Of a stretch of 64,000 bases of DNA, positions 34,821 to 47,019 are shown in pieces (the first letter of the stretch is position 1; every line of letters begins with the position of its first letter). Origin of the DNA: Lepus europaeus. Lineage: Eukaryota; Chordata; Mammalia; Lagomorpha; Leporidae. The stretch is from the NCBI RefSeq assembly GCF_033115175.1, contig NC_084838.1, forward strand, positions 61,906,468-61,970,467, read 5' to 3'. The notes below the pieces were generated by a model that ran no database searches, was not told the DNA's origin, and saw only the letters and a list, made by a program, of their open reading frames with translations. The position numbers and the translations under genes were made by a program.

Positions 34821-34836
34821 ATGTTGGAAACCATAG
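34821..34836 (+). CDS. MPDZ: MPDZ exon 2, first coding segment (start codon)
   Basis: This encodes the first five residues, MLETI, plus the first base of an aspartate codon. The exon spans 34765-34836: a polypyrimidine-rich acceptor ending in ccag at 34761-34764, 56 bases of 5' UTR, 16 coding bases, and a strong gtaaga donor at 34837. The start is well supported: an in-frame TAA lies at 34797-34799, no other ATG occurs in the exon, and adenine sits at -3. Human MUPP1 as I recall it begins MLEAI, so residue 4 would differ in this species. The exon ends in phase 1, and joining to exon 3 restores GAC. Such a short coding segment is invisible to ORF finding and is only recognised through the splice. 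Confidence 0.9.
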
Positions 34837-35614
34837 GTAAGACTCTTCTGTCTACTTTTGTAAGAATTGCAACTCCATTAGGATCATTGAAATATGAGAT
34901 GTTCTACAAAGCAGGATTGTGTATGTAGCAACTTAGATTTTTAAAAAATTAGCATTATACCAGGCTAATGAGTTTCTGTATTTGGACAATTTCATCTGAA
35001 GTGTTATAAAAAAACCACATCATTTGTAAACAAAAAGAAACATGAGATCCTCTTCAAATTATGGGTTGCAATGAAACATAATTTAGACCCAATTCTGATT
35101 TATGAGCCCAGTTCCAGTTAGTGTTTGTTTTTGAGTAGTACCAGGAAGTTTAATACTATTTTTAATACAGAAAGAAGGTGATTACTTTTATTTGTAGCAT
35201 GTGCAGTACTACTGAGTTCTTGCCTTTTATTGATAAAGAGAAGAGCAACAATCAGGGTAACTGAGTTCACTTCAGGCATTTTAACTTCTATATGAGGTAA
35301 TTTAGATTGAAATATCCAAATTTGCTGGACTTACCTGGTGATCTCTCTTTCTCACTGCTCCTCAGTTTTAGGGAAACTAGTTGGTAGAATTATTTATGGG
35401 TATATCAGGTATGGTACAAACCTGCATGTATCTGATACCTATTTCAGGTAACTCTTTGGTTATGGCTATTTGTGGGTATCTTGATTTCCCCGTTGGCTGA
35501 TACCTGGACAGCTGTGCATCATGAAGGGTAGAGTGAGGGCTCCTGACAGTGAAAGGAGAAATTCCATGTTGGAAAGGTCCTCATAAGAAAGGAAAGGGGA
35601 AGGACAGAATTTTT

Positions 35615-35968
35615 TTTTTTTATTTTATTTTTTATTTTTGACAGGCAGAGTGGACAGCGAGAGAGAGAGAGAGACAGAGAGAAAGGTCTTCCTTTGCCGT
35701 TGGTTCACCCTCTAATGGCCGCCGCGGTAGCGCACTGCGGCCGGTGCACCGCGCTGTTCCGATGGCAGGAGCCAGGTGCTTCTCCTGGTCTCCCATGGGG
35801 TGCAGAGCCCAAACACTTGGGCCATCCTCCACTGCACTCCCTGGCCACAGCAGAGAGCTGGCCTGGAAGAGGGGCAACCGGGACAGGATCGGTGCCCCGA
35901 CCGGGACTAGAACCCGGTGTGCCGGCGCCGCAAGGCGGAGGATTAGCCTGTTGAGCCACGGCGCCGGC
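35615..35968 (-). repeat. CSINE in intron 2, 13-bp target duplication
   Basis: A nearly intact young-subgroup copy in reverse, ending gagccacggcgccggc. The exact duplication GGACAGAATTTTT lies at 35602-35614 and 35969-35981. Confidence 0.95.
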
Positions 35969-36338
35969 GGACAGAATTTTTAAAACTGTTATTGCCTGGC
36001 TGCAATCTGTTAGCTAGTACTGAGTTATAAGAATTGACATAGAGATTAATATTCAATTTTTATTCTGAGATACCATGGGAAATATAACCCTGAATAAAAT
36101 TCTATGTTTATCCTCATCATTATTTACTTTTAAAATTATACAAATAAATAATTAGTATTTATTTCAATGTGTGTGTATGTGTGTGTGTGAACTCATGATC
36201 AACATCAATTCATGTTTTAATTACCATATTTCTGTATAACTCCATATTTGATGCTAAATAAATGATCTCTGGTAATGACTCCAGTTCTTTTTGACTACTG
36301 TAAGATAGAATATCAATTTTAGGTCATTTTGATTTTTA

Positions 36339-36690
36339 AAAGATTCATTTACATTTATTTACATGAAAGGCAGAGTGACCCAGAGAGCAAGAGGAGGAGA
36401 GAAAGAGAGGGAGAGAGAAAAATGTTCTATCTGTTGTTTCACTCCCCAAAAGTCCACAACAGCTGGGGCTGGACCAGGCCATAGCTAGGAGCTAGGAGCT
36501 GGGAACTTAATATGGGTCTCCTATGTGGGTGGCAGGAACTCAAGTAGTTGAGCCAACATCTGCTGCCTCTTAGGTGTGTTAGCAGGGAGCTGGATCCAAA
36601 GCACAAATAGTCAGGACTTGAAACAGGTACTCCCATATGGGATGTCTCAAGTGGTAGCTTAACCTCCTGTACAACATCTGTCCCAGCAAA
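36339..36690 (-). repeat. CSINE in intron 2, older
   Basis: A reversed copy with a duplicated tail element (cattta / catttatttacatgaaagg) and worn head (cctcctgtacaacatctgtc). Confidence 0.85.
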
Positions 36691-36757
36691 TATATTTTAA
36701 TAGATATACTTGTCACCATCATTAATCTATTAGAGCAATATAGACTAAAATGGAATT

Positions 36758-36840
36758 AAAAGAAAACTGTTTTAGTACAAAAAAATTTGAAATCCATACA
36801 TAGGCTTTTCATAATATAATTAATTTTAGGGAAAGACATT
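36758..36840 (+). mobile_element. Mariner-like MITE remnant
   Basis: ttttagtacaaaaaaatttg and aaatccatacataggctttt followed by cataatata match the interior of the MITE copies at 17508 and 21460. The termini are eroded. Confidence 0.5.
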
Positions 36841-37544
36841 TAAACAGTAGTGTTTTTGAAGAAGTATGTATTATAATGTTATATTTCTCAACCTAATTCT
36901 CAAGTATAGACTGTTTTGCCCCTTAATATATGAAATTGTTGTATTTCGGAGGTTGTGTTTCACTACTGACATTATCCATAGCCACTCATTAGTGTATTTG
37001 TAATTTTTCTTATATGTAAAAAGTTTTTTAAAAGGGAAAACATTAGCATTTTCAAGATCACAGATCATTTGGTTTTATGTAATTTTTATATGAGGATTGA
37101 AACAGATGGCATTGGAATTCAAATATATTTTATTTGAATTAGTTTCTGTACTTTAAAAAGAACTAGTTGCATGTAGCATATGCTATACCAATTCCCTGAG
37201 TTCAAACAAACTTACCTGTAAGAAGCTTGAAGGTTTGTTGGGTATATTTAGGGTCACATGTTACAGTCCCCTCCTTTTGTCCCACCTATTTGATTGCTTT
37301 GAAAAATATGTGAATAAATCTGCAATTTAACTCGGCTATTTAATTTTGGAAGATATTAAAAAGTACTCAGTTATCCACTTTTTTAGATTTTTGTACTCCA
37401 TAAAAACATTTTGTACTCTGATGAAAAGAGACCATTTTGTGGGCCTGAAAGGAAGTGTTTTAGGATTTGTACAACATGGTGTGCTCTTCAGTTTGATACA
37501 TGTTATGGAGTCCTGTGACTGACTAATGCTGCTCTTTGGAACAG

Positions 37545-37711
37545 ACAAAAATCGAGCCCTGCAGGCCGCAGAGCGCCTGCAAGCCAAGCTGCGGGAACGT
37601 GGGGATGTAGCAAACGAAGACAAACTGAGCCTCCTGAAGTCAGTCCTGCAGAGCCCACTCTTCAGCCAGATTCTGAACCTCCAGACTTCCATGCAGCAGC
37701 TCAAAGACCAG
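37545..37711 (+). CDS. MPDZ: MPDZ exon 3, L27 domain
   Basis: This 167-base exon gives residues 6-61. It forms the body of the L27 domain, a helical heterodimerisation module that in MUPP1 and PATJ binds the L27N domain of PALS1, linking it to the Crumbs polarity complex. Family-typical features are the amphipathic first helix (NRALQAAERLQAKLRERG), the acidic turn after it, and the leucine-rich segment LLKSVLQSPLFSQIL followed by a third helix ending KDQ. The acceptor is aacag at 37540-37544 with a modest pyrimidine tract and a ctaat branch-point candidate at 37523-37527. The donor is CAG|gtagga at 37712, and the exon ends in phase 0. The frame stays open into intron 3 until about 37810, but no homology continues there. 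An intronic ATG at 37526 is in frame with the exon. Confidence 0.95.
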
Positions 37712-38828
37712 GTAGGACAGCGCGTACCAAGTGGCATTCATGGCGTGGCACAGATATTGTGTAAGACTTGCTTTTCTGAAGGGCTGACTTTTGTATGTGT
37801 TAATGAATAGTTAATGAAGCCATTTAAACCTCCCAGTGGGATATTCACATGAGTTGTGCCTTTTTCCCTCCTAGTTATTTTTGTAACGATTGTTGCTGTA
37901 TATTGTAGATGGTATGACATTGTGTTGAAAGCTGTGTGGCTGCTAAGGAAAAAGCCCTTACAGGAGAAGGGGTTGATACAAGTATGTGTAGGGCGGATGG
38001 CAGTCCACTTGATTTCCATCATCACCAAGGCCCCTGGTTCATGTGATCTCACTCATTCAGACTGAGACATTTATAAGATTTCAGATCAGCCTGCGTTTGC
38101 ATGTGGAATCGTGTATGTGAAGAAGGGAAATCACCTCTGTTTTGACAGTAAAAGAAATAATTACATTGTCATCAGTTAGAGGAATTGCAATTCTCACTTC
38201 TTAAAAGAGTGTAAGTAGCAATTGCTTCCATGACAGCATCAGATGGTGATAAACATTAGAACTCTAAATGTAACTGTTTTTTTCCTTGTAAAAATTATGA
38301 GCATTAAAAAGTCCTAGCATTTATATTAAAATTGAAACACATCACAGTGACAGAATGAAAACTAAAGTCAGATGTTCTTTGAACTTACTTAACTAAATCA
38401 CCATTTCTCAGGTTTTAAAAAAATATTTTTGAAATGGTTGTTCTCCTCTTGAGATTTGAAGTCCACCTAATTATGCCTCCAGTCCATGTTGGTTCTCATT
38501 CTAATGTTTTTAGCATTAATTTAATGGTTATGGATGACTTGCTAGCAAATATTCTTCCTTAAAAGGTTAAAAATGAAACTTGAAGACTAGTTTCATAATT
38601 CAGTGAAAGAACAGTGCCAATTAAGAAAACCCAAATTATGCCAAATGCAACAGCAGAACAAGTAGTAGTATAAGAGGGAAGGAATTTGTTTAACGTCATG
38701 TAACTTCTTAATCTAGATGCAGTTTTTCATAGCAGAAAAATGACAAGAAGAATCTTCAAAAGATATTTTTCTGTAGTGAATTTATACATGGCTTAAAAAT
38801 TATGATCATGATTTTTTTATGTTTATAA
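37712..38828. other. Proximal intron 3, unassigned
   Basis: No SINE or recognised repeat in the 1.1 kb directly after the L27 exon. Confidence 0.5.
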
Positions 38829-38990
38829 GGAGTTTTTTTTTAAACTTTTATTTACTGAATATAAATTTCCAAAGTACAGCTTATGGATTACAATGGCTTT
38901 CCCTCCCCCCCATAACTTCCCTCCCACCTGCAACCCTCCCCTTTCCCACTCCCTCTCCCCTTCTATTCACATCAAGATTCATTTTCAATC
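38829..38990 (-). mobile_element. Rabbit LINE-1 3' end, very short, antisense
   Basis: A T run, aaacttttatttactgaata, aaagtacagcttatggatta and the C-rich ccataacttccctcccacct block: the last roughly 160 bases of a lagomorph L1. No clear target duplication seen. Confidence 0.82.
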
Positions 38991-39687
38991 ATGATTTTTA
39001 AAAGGTGTTTTTGTTATGTGTAGTTGAATTTATGCCCTTTATAAGTTATTGAAAAGACTGGTTCTCCATACTGATTTTCAGAATGGATTGGGAATCTTTC
39101 AGAGAAACCAAAATCCTTAATATAATTATGATGTAGAAAATTCTCTGTTTTTTTTTCTGTCAGATCAGAAGTTAAACAGATGTCTTTTTTCCCTTATTGT
39201 GTCATGTAAAAGTCAGAATGAAGTGGGAAGAAAAGTCAAAACAAAAACAATGTTAAGAAATACCACTAGCTCAGTGAGATAGCTGTTGAAATTTCCCTTG
39301 TAGGTGACTTTTTGTAAGGGGAATAATATTTGTGCATACAGTATTCCATGAGAGACTGTATGAATGGGCCTCATTTAGAGATTGTGTTACCATTTCCATA
39401 TGGAAGTAGGATATGGGCTGTAAGACTAGTTGGGTCCCGTGTGATTCAGATGACACCTACTCAGAAAAATATGTCGAGCATAATGTGAAAAACCCTCATA
39501 TTCTGCAACTAAGTACAGTATAACATTATTGTTTTATTATGGGTAGATATTGATTTCTGATTTCTGTAGGCTGATTTTTATACCTTTGCACTTTTAGCTC
39601 CATGATTACTTTTCCTTTGGAGAGGAAAACAACTATTTATCATCCTGTTTATTATGGGGACTTAGAGAAGTTCAGTCACTTGATCAT

Positions 39688-40028
39688 TTTTAAAATTTAT
39701 TTATTTATTTTTTTGACAGGCAGAGTGGACAGTGAGAGAGAGAGACAGAGAGAAAAGTCTTCCTTTTCCGTTGGTTCACCCTCCAATGGCTGCTGCGGCC
39801 TGTGTACCGCGCCAATCTGAAGCCTGGAGCCAGGTGCTTCTCCTGGTCTCCCATGGGGTGCAGGGCCCAAGCACTTGGGCCATCCTCCACTGCCTTCCCG
39901 GGCCACAGCAGAGAGCTGGACTGGAAGAGGAGCAACCGGGACAGAATCCGGTGCCCCAGCTGGGACTAGAACCTGGAGTGCCGGCGCCGCAGGCGGAGGA
40001 TTTAGCCTATTGAGCCGCGGCATCGGCC
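39688..40028 (-). repeat. CSINE with 15-bp target duplication (one mismatch)
   Basis: A reversed young-subgroup copy. CAGTCACTTGATCAT at 39673-39687 and CAGTCATTTGATCAT at 40029-40043 flank it. Confidence 0.93.
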
Positions 40029-40140
40029 CAGTCATTTGATCATAAAGGTAGAGCTAGAACTTTGTTGTCTTGGCCACCAATGCACAGCCCTTTCTCGCAC
40101 AGTGGCTTCTCTTCCATCTTCTTTATTGTTCTCCCCAAAG

Positions 40141-40745
40141 GTAAAAACGTGGTCCCTGTATTTCAGACCCCAGGTTCTTTCCACATAGAAATTGGTAAGA
40201 GGCCATTGTGCAAGCTAGACAAGCTTTATTAGGGGCTTGTGCTCAAACCCAATGGAGACAAACACAAGGGAGAGTAGGGTGAACTAGCTCGATGATGATA
40301 TGAACTGGGCAGGGGGTTTTATTTTACTGGAGGTGTGGCTGTTCCCCCTTTCCACATAGCACTTCGATGTACACCTGGCCTAGCATTCTGCCATGTCAAC
40401 TTGCACCCAACTTGATGTTCTGTGCATGTGTACGTAGTTCCTTGTATACTATAAGCCCAAAATGCCAGTGTTGCTCATTACAGCTACCCCAGGAAAGCCA
40501 AATATCGTTCTTCTGTCCTGTTGTGGGCATATGTGTGGGTTGGGGAAATCCTGGGCAGGGCAGTCGAGGATCTTTTGTATTTAGGGTCTGGAAGCTTCTT
40601 GCTCCCTATTGTTTTAGATCTGGGGACTGGTACATTGTCTGGTCAGGTAATGGATTCACATCAGGTTTGGAGGATCTTCATTTAGTGAGCCGGTTTTTAT
40701 CCTATCTTATCTCAGTGCCAAGAGTTTTGTGTTTCTGAAACCATG
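40141..40745 (-). mobile_element. Possible solo LTR of an endogenous retrovirus
   Basis: Read on the minus strand, it has the layout of an LTR: a TATA-like taaaataaaa (+ strand about 40318-40328), about 100 bases on an AATAAA signal (complement of tttatt at about 40224-40229), then a further 80 or so bases. It is denser in GC than its surroundings. No coding sequence is present. Ends and flanking duplication are not clear, so the limits are approximate. Confidence 0.4.
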
Positions 40746-40909
40746 ATAACTTTCTAGAGTTTCTGTAACTCTAGTTTAATCTCCATTCTTTATTAATTCA
40801 TGTCTATTTTTTCTTGTATGACTATAAATTTCAAAAACTGTTATTTTCTATATTAAATTTAAATATTCTAGACTTCTGTCATGTTGGACCCACTAATTGC
40901 TATTTTTTT

Positions 40910-41165
40910 CTTTTTTTAAAATTTTATTTAAGTTATACAAGTTTCATGTATTTCATATATACAGATTTAGGGACATAGTGATACTTTCCAGCCTACCCTC
41001 CCTCCTGCCCACACTCCAATCTTTCTTCCTCCTCCCTCTCCCATTCCACTCTTAATTTTGACAAAGATCTACTTCCAGTTTACTTAATGATTGTAAAGTT
41101 AACCCTACACTAAGTAAAAGAGTTCAACAAATAATATGAAGAAAAAAACATTGTTCCTCAATAGA
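40910..41165 (-). mobile_element. Older lagomorph L1 3' UTR, antisense
   Basis: attttatttaagttatacaa, tttcatgtatttcatatata, a C-rich ctaccctccctcctgcccac block, cactcttaattttgacaaag, ccctacactaagtaaaagag. Reverse orientation, 5' truncated. Confidence 0.72.
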
Positions 41166-44100
41166 AGAGACAAGGGCTGCAAACACTAGCAGCTAATTTG
41201 TTAGTATTTATAATTTAGTAATTAATCAGTGTATCTAAGGAATAAAATATTTTTCAAACTTTTAAATCAGTGGCTATGCATATCTGACAAATGGTTAGTT
41301 TATATTTATTACTTAAATTGTGTTTTCAAATGTATAATTTTATATGCATGACTGTTGCAAGTTACTGTCTCTATCTTTTTTAATACTACTCGAAAATTTG
41401 ATAGAATCTCCTCCACCATTCATTTGTCTTAGAGAAGTAAAAGGAGTGAATAATTGAAAAGCCGGAGGTATATGCAGCATATTGGAGAACATGATCATAT
41501 TGTTGCATTAATGACAGATGCTGTCATGCCATGTTGAATTAAGCCTACAATTTTTTCCCCCTCAGATCCTCCTCATTACTTCTATTCAATAGTGTTTAAT
41601 TTCTCTAATTTGCTTCCTCAGTATTAAGACTGCCCCTTAGAAATCAGACTGTTTCCCTTTGGCAAATTAAAAACTTGACAGGTGTGTAACTGAGAGGACA
41701 AAAAAGCCATGCCCTGAAGGGATGTGCTATTTAAATATTGTCAAAAATATTAACAGGTCTGAGAGTATAATTGATGCCTCTGCTTAACTCTGCCACACTG
41801 TGTATTGTTCTAACCACCAGCTAAAGCGATGTATGCTATTAAACCTGAATAATCTCTGATAGCTTCAGTTGATTTTCTCCTGCATGATTCCTGTTTAAGT
41901 GAAGAGGAAAAAAAAAAAAAAAGAATTGTGACTATGTGTCAATGATCTGTCAAATACAAATTCTCAAGTAGTGTCCTCACTGTCACCTAGTCATCACAGC
42001 TAATAACTACAGGGCCTCATGCGTATTCATGACAAAAATCCAGCTATTGTGGGGGAAATAAACATGTTAGCAGTTTAATAATAGAAACTTGTCAGCCTTG
42101 AGGGTATTGGATTTGCATTTTTATTTTATGAAGTTTCTCCAGTCCAGTATAGGTAGATGCTGCTTTCCTGATTAATTATTGTCTTGCCTTGTAAATTGAT
42201 CACAGACTAAAGTAATTGTTTTACCCTGAGTTATAGAACAACTGTGAGTTGAAATTACTAACTTTAAAATAAATTTAGAGCCAGTACTTAGAAATTGACA
42301 TAACAAAGATTATTCTTGAAACTATGACAATGGAGACCAGCTCTAAGGTTGCAGAAAAGAGGTAGATGGTTCAGATTTCAAAGACTGCTTGTATGGGAAA
42401 TAACCCTAGGGACAGAAACTATTTGGGAGGACTTTAATTGTCAATGATTTCCAGTCTTATTGTTTTGTTATTTTTTATTTCTGTGTTTTTAGTTCATTCA
42501 CTTTCCTCTCAAAAGTATTGATGTGTACATCTATCATCTAGATACATAATGTATATGCATAAAATTTAAGCCAGATTTTCCTTTGTAAACTTTAGGGTAT
42601 GGCTCAAAATCAATGGGGAGATCCTAGGTTAATACAGAATCATTGTTGGAAATTACTGTTCAGTGTTGGTTAGGGTAGTTAGATTATTTTTATTCTTGAA
42701 ATGTGATCTCTATGGTATAACATTTTTGTTTTGTATTTCTATGTAAGTTAAGCTCTGTCCACATACATACTCAACAAGAATTTGAAATAATTTCTGATGG
42801 TTAAGACATACTGAATAGTAGATGATTCAAGGGTAAATCTATACAATGATCAGATGAAAGTATGAGAATTAGATAAATTAAGGATCATGGGTTACTACAG
42901 TTGAATACATCGATTAATTTCTGGTCCCAAGAATGAAGACATAGAAAAAAAAGAACTGAAAGGTTGTATAGAATTCAGCGTAAGGCATCATTCAATGAAA
43001 AAAAAAATCCTCTATCACTGGCAGGATTAGCTTATGGACACCTTTATAAAAGGCTCATATTCATTTAACAATTTTTTTTAACACATGAAATCAATAAAAC
43101 ACAAGGAATAAGATAAAGGTTCTCATATCTAGAAGGGAAATAGGGTCCTGGAAAAAAGGAAGGTGAGTGGTTAATGTGGAAAGAATTACTATTTTTGACT
43201 AGAAGAAAACTTTACCTTGGAAGCAATGACATGGAAGTTACATCTTGAAAAATGAGCTTGAGTTTGCTGTAGAGGTGGGGGGAATTGTTTCAGGTGAGGG
43301 AACAGTATTTACAGGGGCACAAGAGAATTGTCCACAGATGATAATTTAGACTATCCCATCCCTTCCAAAAGGGACATTTGGAATTTTTTAATCATAAGTG
43401 GGAGTGGAACTACTGCTGGTGTGTCATGGGTTGAGTTCAGAGATTTTGCTGAACATTTCAGTGTGCCGTACAGCCTTCCTTCCCAACAAGGAATGATTGA
43501 GTTTATGATGTCTGTAGTGCTGAGTTTGAGAAACCTTGGTACAGAGCCACTTACTGACCTGTGTAATCAAAGCAATTAGCATATCTGTGAAGCACTTAGA
43601 GAAAACTCAGGAGCCAGATTGGGAAGGACCCATTAAGGAAAGGTGTATTTTTGCTGTTGTTTGTTTATTATCTTTGTTCTTTTGCTTTCAGATTTATAGG
43701 AAATTTCATCACCTTTTTTCTTCCTAAGCCTTCTGTTAAATACAAGATGTTAGCATTTTTATTACTTCTGCATTTTTTTTTATCATGGCCAAAATGATAA
43801 AAGTTTTAATGGCATTTTGATAAATAATACCTTCAATTATAATTGCCAAATATATATGAATTATATTTCAAATGAATGCCTCTTTTATCTTCCCAAGAAT
43901 ACAATATTATATCCTTATTTAGTGATGGTTTTCTTGTGAAAAGGTTAATGAGGTAATACGCATTTTGTGTGTGTGTATATGTATGTGTGTGTGTATTTTG
44001 TGATGCTGTCTTGAAACAGGAGCGAATTTTAGAAAACTTAGAGGTATAGGAAGTCAACGTAAAATTCAGAGAATCATGTTCAAATATATGACCTAAGCAG

Positions 44101-46002
44101 TGGGTATTTGGTAGAACACAAACTGTCCTGAGGCATGACCAAAGAGGCTTTATTCTGGGGATACAGACTTGTAAGATTGTTAAATCAAGGTCATGGCTAA
44201 AGTGTTGAGATATGCTGTTTTCAGAAGTAGCATCAGCAGCTATAATTTCTTACATTTTTTTAAGTTGATGGAAAGATGAGAAATTTTGGTGACTGAACAT
44301 TTTGTTTCTCAGCTTTGACTTTGGTAAATCTGAAAGATGCAATTTTGTGTGATTCATGAATTAAAGAGCAGAAAAGCCTGTGTTTCCCCAGGTTTATTTT
44401 ATTACTTCTCATGTAAATGGCAAAATTATGACCCTCTCCCTGTGGTTTCTAATTTGAGACTGAAATGAAGATGATTCATCTGTGAGCTTGCCATCAGTAA
44501 AGGGGAAGTGAATATCTAAGTTAAATTATGTCTTAGAGTTAGGAAGAGGAGGGAGGACAGAAAGAAAGACAATGTGCCTTGACCCCATTAGGAATTATTT
44601 AAAAATGGAATGAAATTCTTTCCTGTTGATGTTACTAGTGAAAATAAAAATGATTTTTATTACCCCTGGACTAGTTTTGCTTTTCTGATATATTGTTGTA
44701 GCCACTCCACAGGAAAGGATCTCTTGTGTTTCTTGTGAGACTCTATTGTACATTATGTAGGAGAAGTTAAAAGAGAAGGAATGATTTTTATGTTTTTACA
44801 TTTACCGTAAAGTTTATTTACTGTAGGAATCTCAAATACGTTATTTTTGGTACAATAACAGCTTTTAAATGTTTGTTCCTTTAACTAAAAGTTTGTAAAT
44901 ATAGAGCCATTGAATGGACTAAAATTCTTTTTTTTTTCCCTTGGGCAAGAAGGCACTGTTCAAGCTTTTTATACAGTGCTGGATTAAAATGCAACACCAT
45001 CTTGCTATTGGGTATGCATGCGTGTCTAAAACAACAAATGGTGCTAATTGTGTGGTATTTTTATGACAAAGTTAAATGGTCTTTGGGGAAGAAAGAAAAA
45101 ATGTGAAATTTACTGGGTATAACCTAAATGAGTATTTTTCACCCCCAAATTTAAGAATAATAGAGATGCTCATATATTTGGAGCTGTATCAGAAACAGTT
45201 ACCTTCAAGAGGCCCATATATGCCGTGGCCTTTGTCTCCATCTGACAAGTCCATCGGCTCTTGGAGGTTGGTTTTATCCCAATTTTGTTCAGTGAGGAAA
45301 TTGGGGTTTAGTGAGTTATGTGATTTAAACTGGACTGCACAATTAACTATTGGTAGATTTAGGAGAAGAATTGACATCTATCTGAACCTGAAACCAGGGT
45401 TTTTTTTTTTTTTTTCTTTTTCACTTTTATAATATTTCTGAATCGTTTGTTCTATATGTAAGGAACAAAAGGGGAACAAAAAACAGTTCATAACGTTTCA
45501 AGATAAGTGCATGTAAACTAAATGTCATACAAACTCAAACTCATTAAGATTTGCCATTTCTCCTTTAAATTGTTATCTGAAATTTTAATGAGAGTGTTAA
45601 CATAAACCAAAACTTTCATTCTGATTTTATTTATAATTATTCTACATTTTAAGGGTAAAGCGAATGAATTGGAAAAAGAAAATAGTGGAATGGAGAAGCA
45701 GTATCACAAGTAACATCCGTCTTCCGTATCAATTCCATAGAATTAATGCTTGTCTGTAGGTTTTATTTTATTTTTCTCTAGATTGTAAACAGTGAATCAG
45801 TTTTATCTTCTGTAATGTGGGACTGATAGGAAAACTGAAAAATTTCTAATGTCACTTGTGTTTCAGAATTTTTCAATCATTAAAATATTGACTGTCTCTG
45901 GATTTCAGATAGATTGATTTACTTAATTTTAATACCTTCTGTGCTTTGAGATGGAGAATTTCATTGTGCTGTAAAAAGAACATCACTTCTTGGTCAATAT
46001 AA
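41166..46002. other. Repeat-poor stretch of intron 3
   Basis: About 4.8 kb with no CSINE, L1 or LTR that I can recognise. It contains a (TG)n-type microsatellite at about 43966-43995, an A run at about 41908-41922 and a T run at about 45399-45417. No open frame resembles a known protein. Confidence 0.6.
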
Positions 46003-46075
46003 TATAATTTTTAACAAAGATTAATATAATATATTATAATATATTATAATATATATATAATATAATTTTTAACAA
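46003..46075. repeat. AT-rich tandem repeat
   Basis: (TATAATA)n-like repeats; the segment tataatttttaacaaagattaat occurs both before and after it. Confidence 0.75.
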
Positions 46076-46195
46076 AGATTAATTTACTTATTTGGAAGAG
46101 TGAGAGAGAAAGAGAGAGTGAGGGAGAGACAGAAATATTCCATCTGCTGGTTCACTCCACAAATGGCTGTAACAGCTGGAGCCAGGAAGCCACAA
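46076..46195 (-). repeat. CSINE 3' half only
   Basis: A reversed tail, GA tract and the first body blocks (ccatctgctggttcactcca, aacagctggagccaggaagc); the head half is absent. Confidence 0.78.
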
Positions 46196-46694
46196 TGTCT
46201 ACCCCTCCTTAAATCCTTTTCCTTTGGAAATTTTGCTAAGAAAGCACAGAATTGTTGAGATTTAAATAAAGAATAGATATTCTGCAAATATGCATAAACA
46301 CACAGACTTAAACTGTGGTGTACATGCTTAGCTCCTTTTGCCATTTGTTCTTAACAAGCATGAAAAGGAGCTTTAGAATTAATTGTGTTTCAGATTTGTT
46401 TGAAGTTCATGTACTACTTTAGAGATTAAATCCATGCGGTGTTCATCTTTGAATATCTTGTACCTTATATTATTTTACCCAAGCTATAAAAAGATTGCTT
46501 AATTAATGAGTAAATGAATATTATTACATATTGAAAGTTACTGTGCATTAAATATTTATCTCTCCTTGTCAGAGAATTTGTTTTTAACAAAATAAATTAA
46601 TCCAATCATGGAATTTATATTGGAGACCTGTAATTTTATTAATCACCGTGTTGAAAAGATAAGCCAATCATTGTCATCATTATCACCACCACCA

Positions 46695-46925
46695 CCGTAA
46701 AGATTCATGTACATTAAATCCTTACTATGTGCCTGGAGCTGTTCCATTGAGAGTTGCTCCTTTCATTATTACAATATTTCTATGAAGTAGGTAATAGGAT
46801 TGTCTTCATTTTATTGCTGGAGAAATGGAGGGACAGAGAAGTTAACTGGTGGAGCTTGTGTATGAACACAGGCAGACTGACTGGAGTCCAGGCCTTGATC
46901 TCAGAACTGTTGTTTTATTTTCTTT
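46695..46925 (-). repeat. MIR SINE, antisense
   Basis: Reverse of MIR in order: ctatgtgcctggagctgttc, tatgaagtaggtaataggat, cattttattgctggagaaat, gggacagagaagttaactgg, ggcagactgactggagtcca. Preceded by (ACC)n at about 46686-46697. Confidence 0.78.
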
Positions 46926-47019
46926 TTAACTAATTAAGAACATAATGTGAGGGTTCCCTGGTGACAGGAGCACTTATTATGCTTATCTGATCTCACAGTG
47001 AGTTAATGTGGTTAGAAGA

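Larger units (their letters stand above)
34837..37544 (+). other. MPDZ intron 2
   Basis: A 2708-base intron of phase 1 separates the start-codon exon from the L27 exon. It holds two minus-strand CSINEs (35615-35968 and 36339-36690), a mariner-like MITE remnant (about 36758-36840), a short (TG)n at about 36169-36190, and otherwise AT-rich sequence. Confidence 0.88.

Noticed and set aside
35694-35959. Open frames in CSINE copies (here and at about 15400, 16740, 24360, 39700)
   Set aside because: The same translations (for example GWPKCLGPAPHGRPGEAPGS) recur at every SINE. They are repeat shadows, not genes.
37712-37810. Continuation of the L27 reading frame past exon 3
   Set aside because: A normal gt donor follows CAG and similarity to MUPP1 stops exactly there, so this is intron.
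43328-43727. Overlapping open frames in the repeat-poor stretch
   Set aside because: No resemblance to known proteins, no flanking splice pattern, and codon use looks random.
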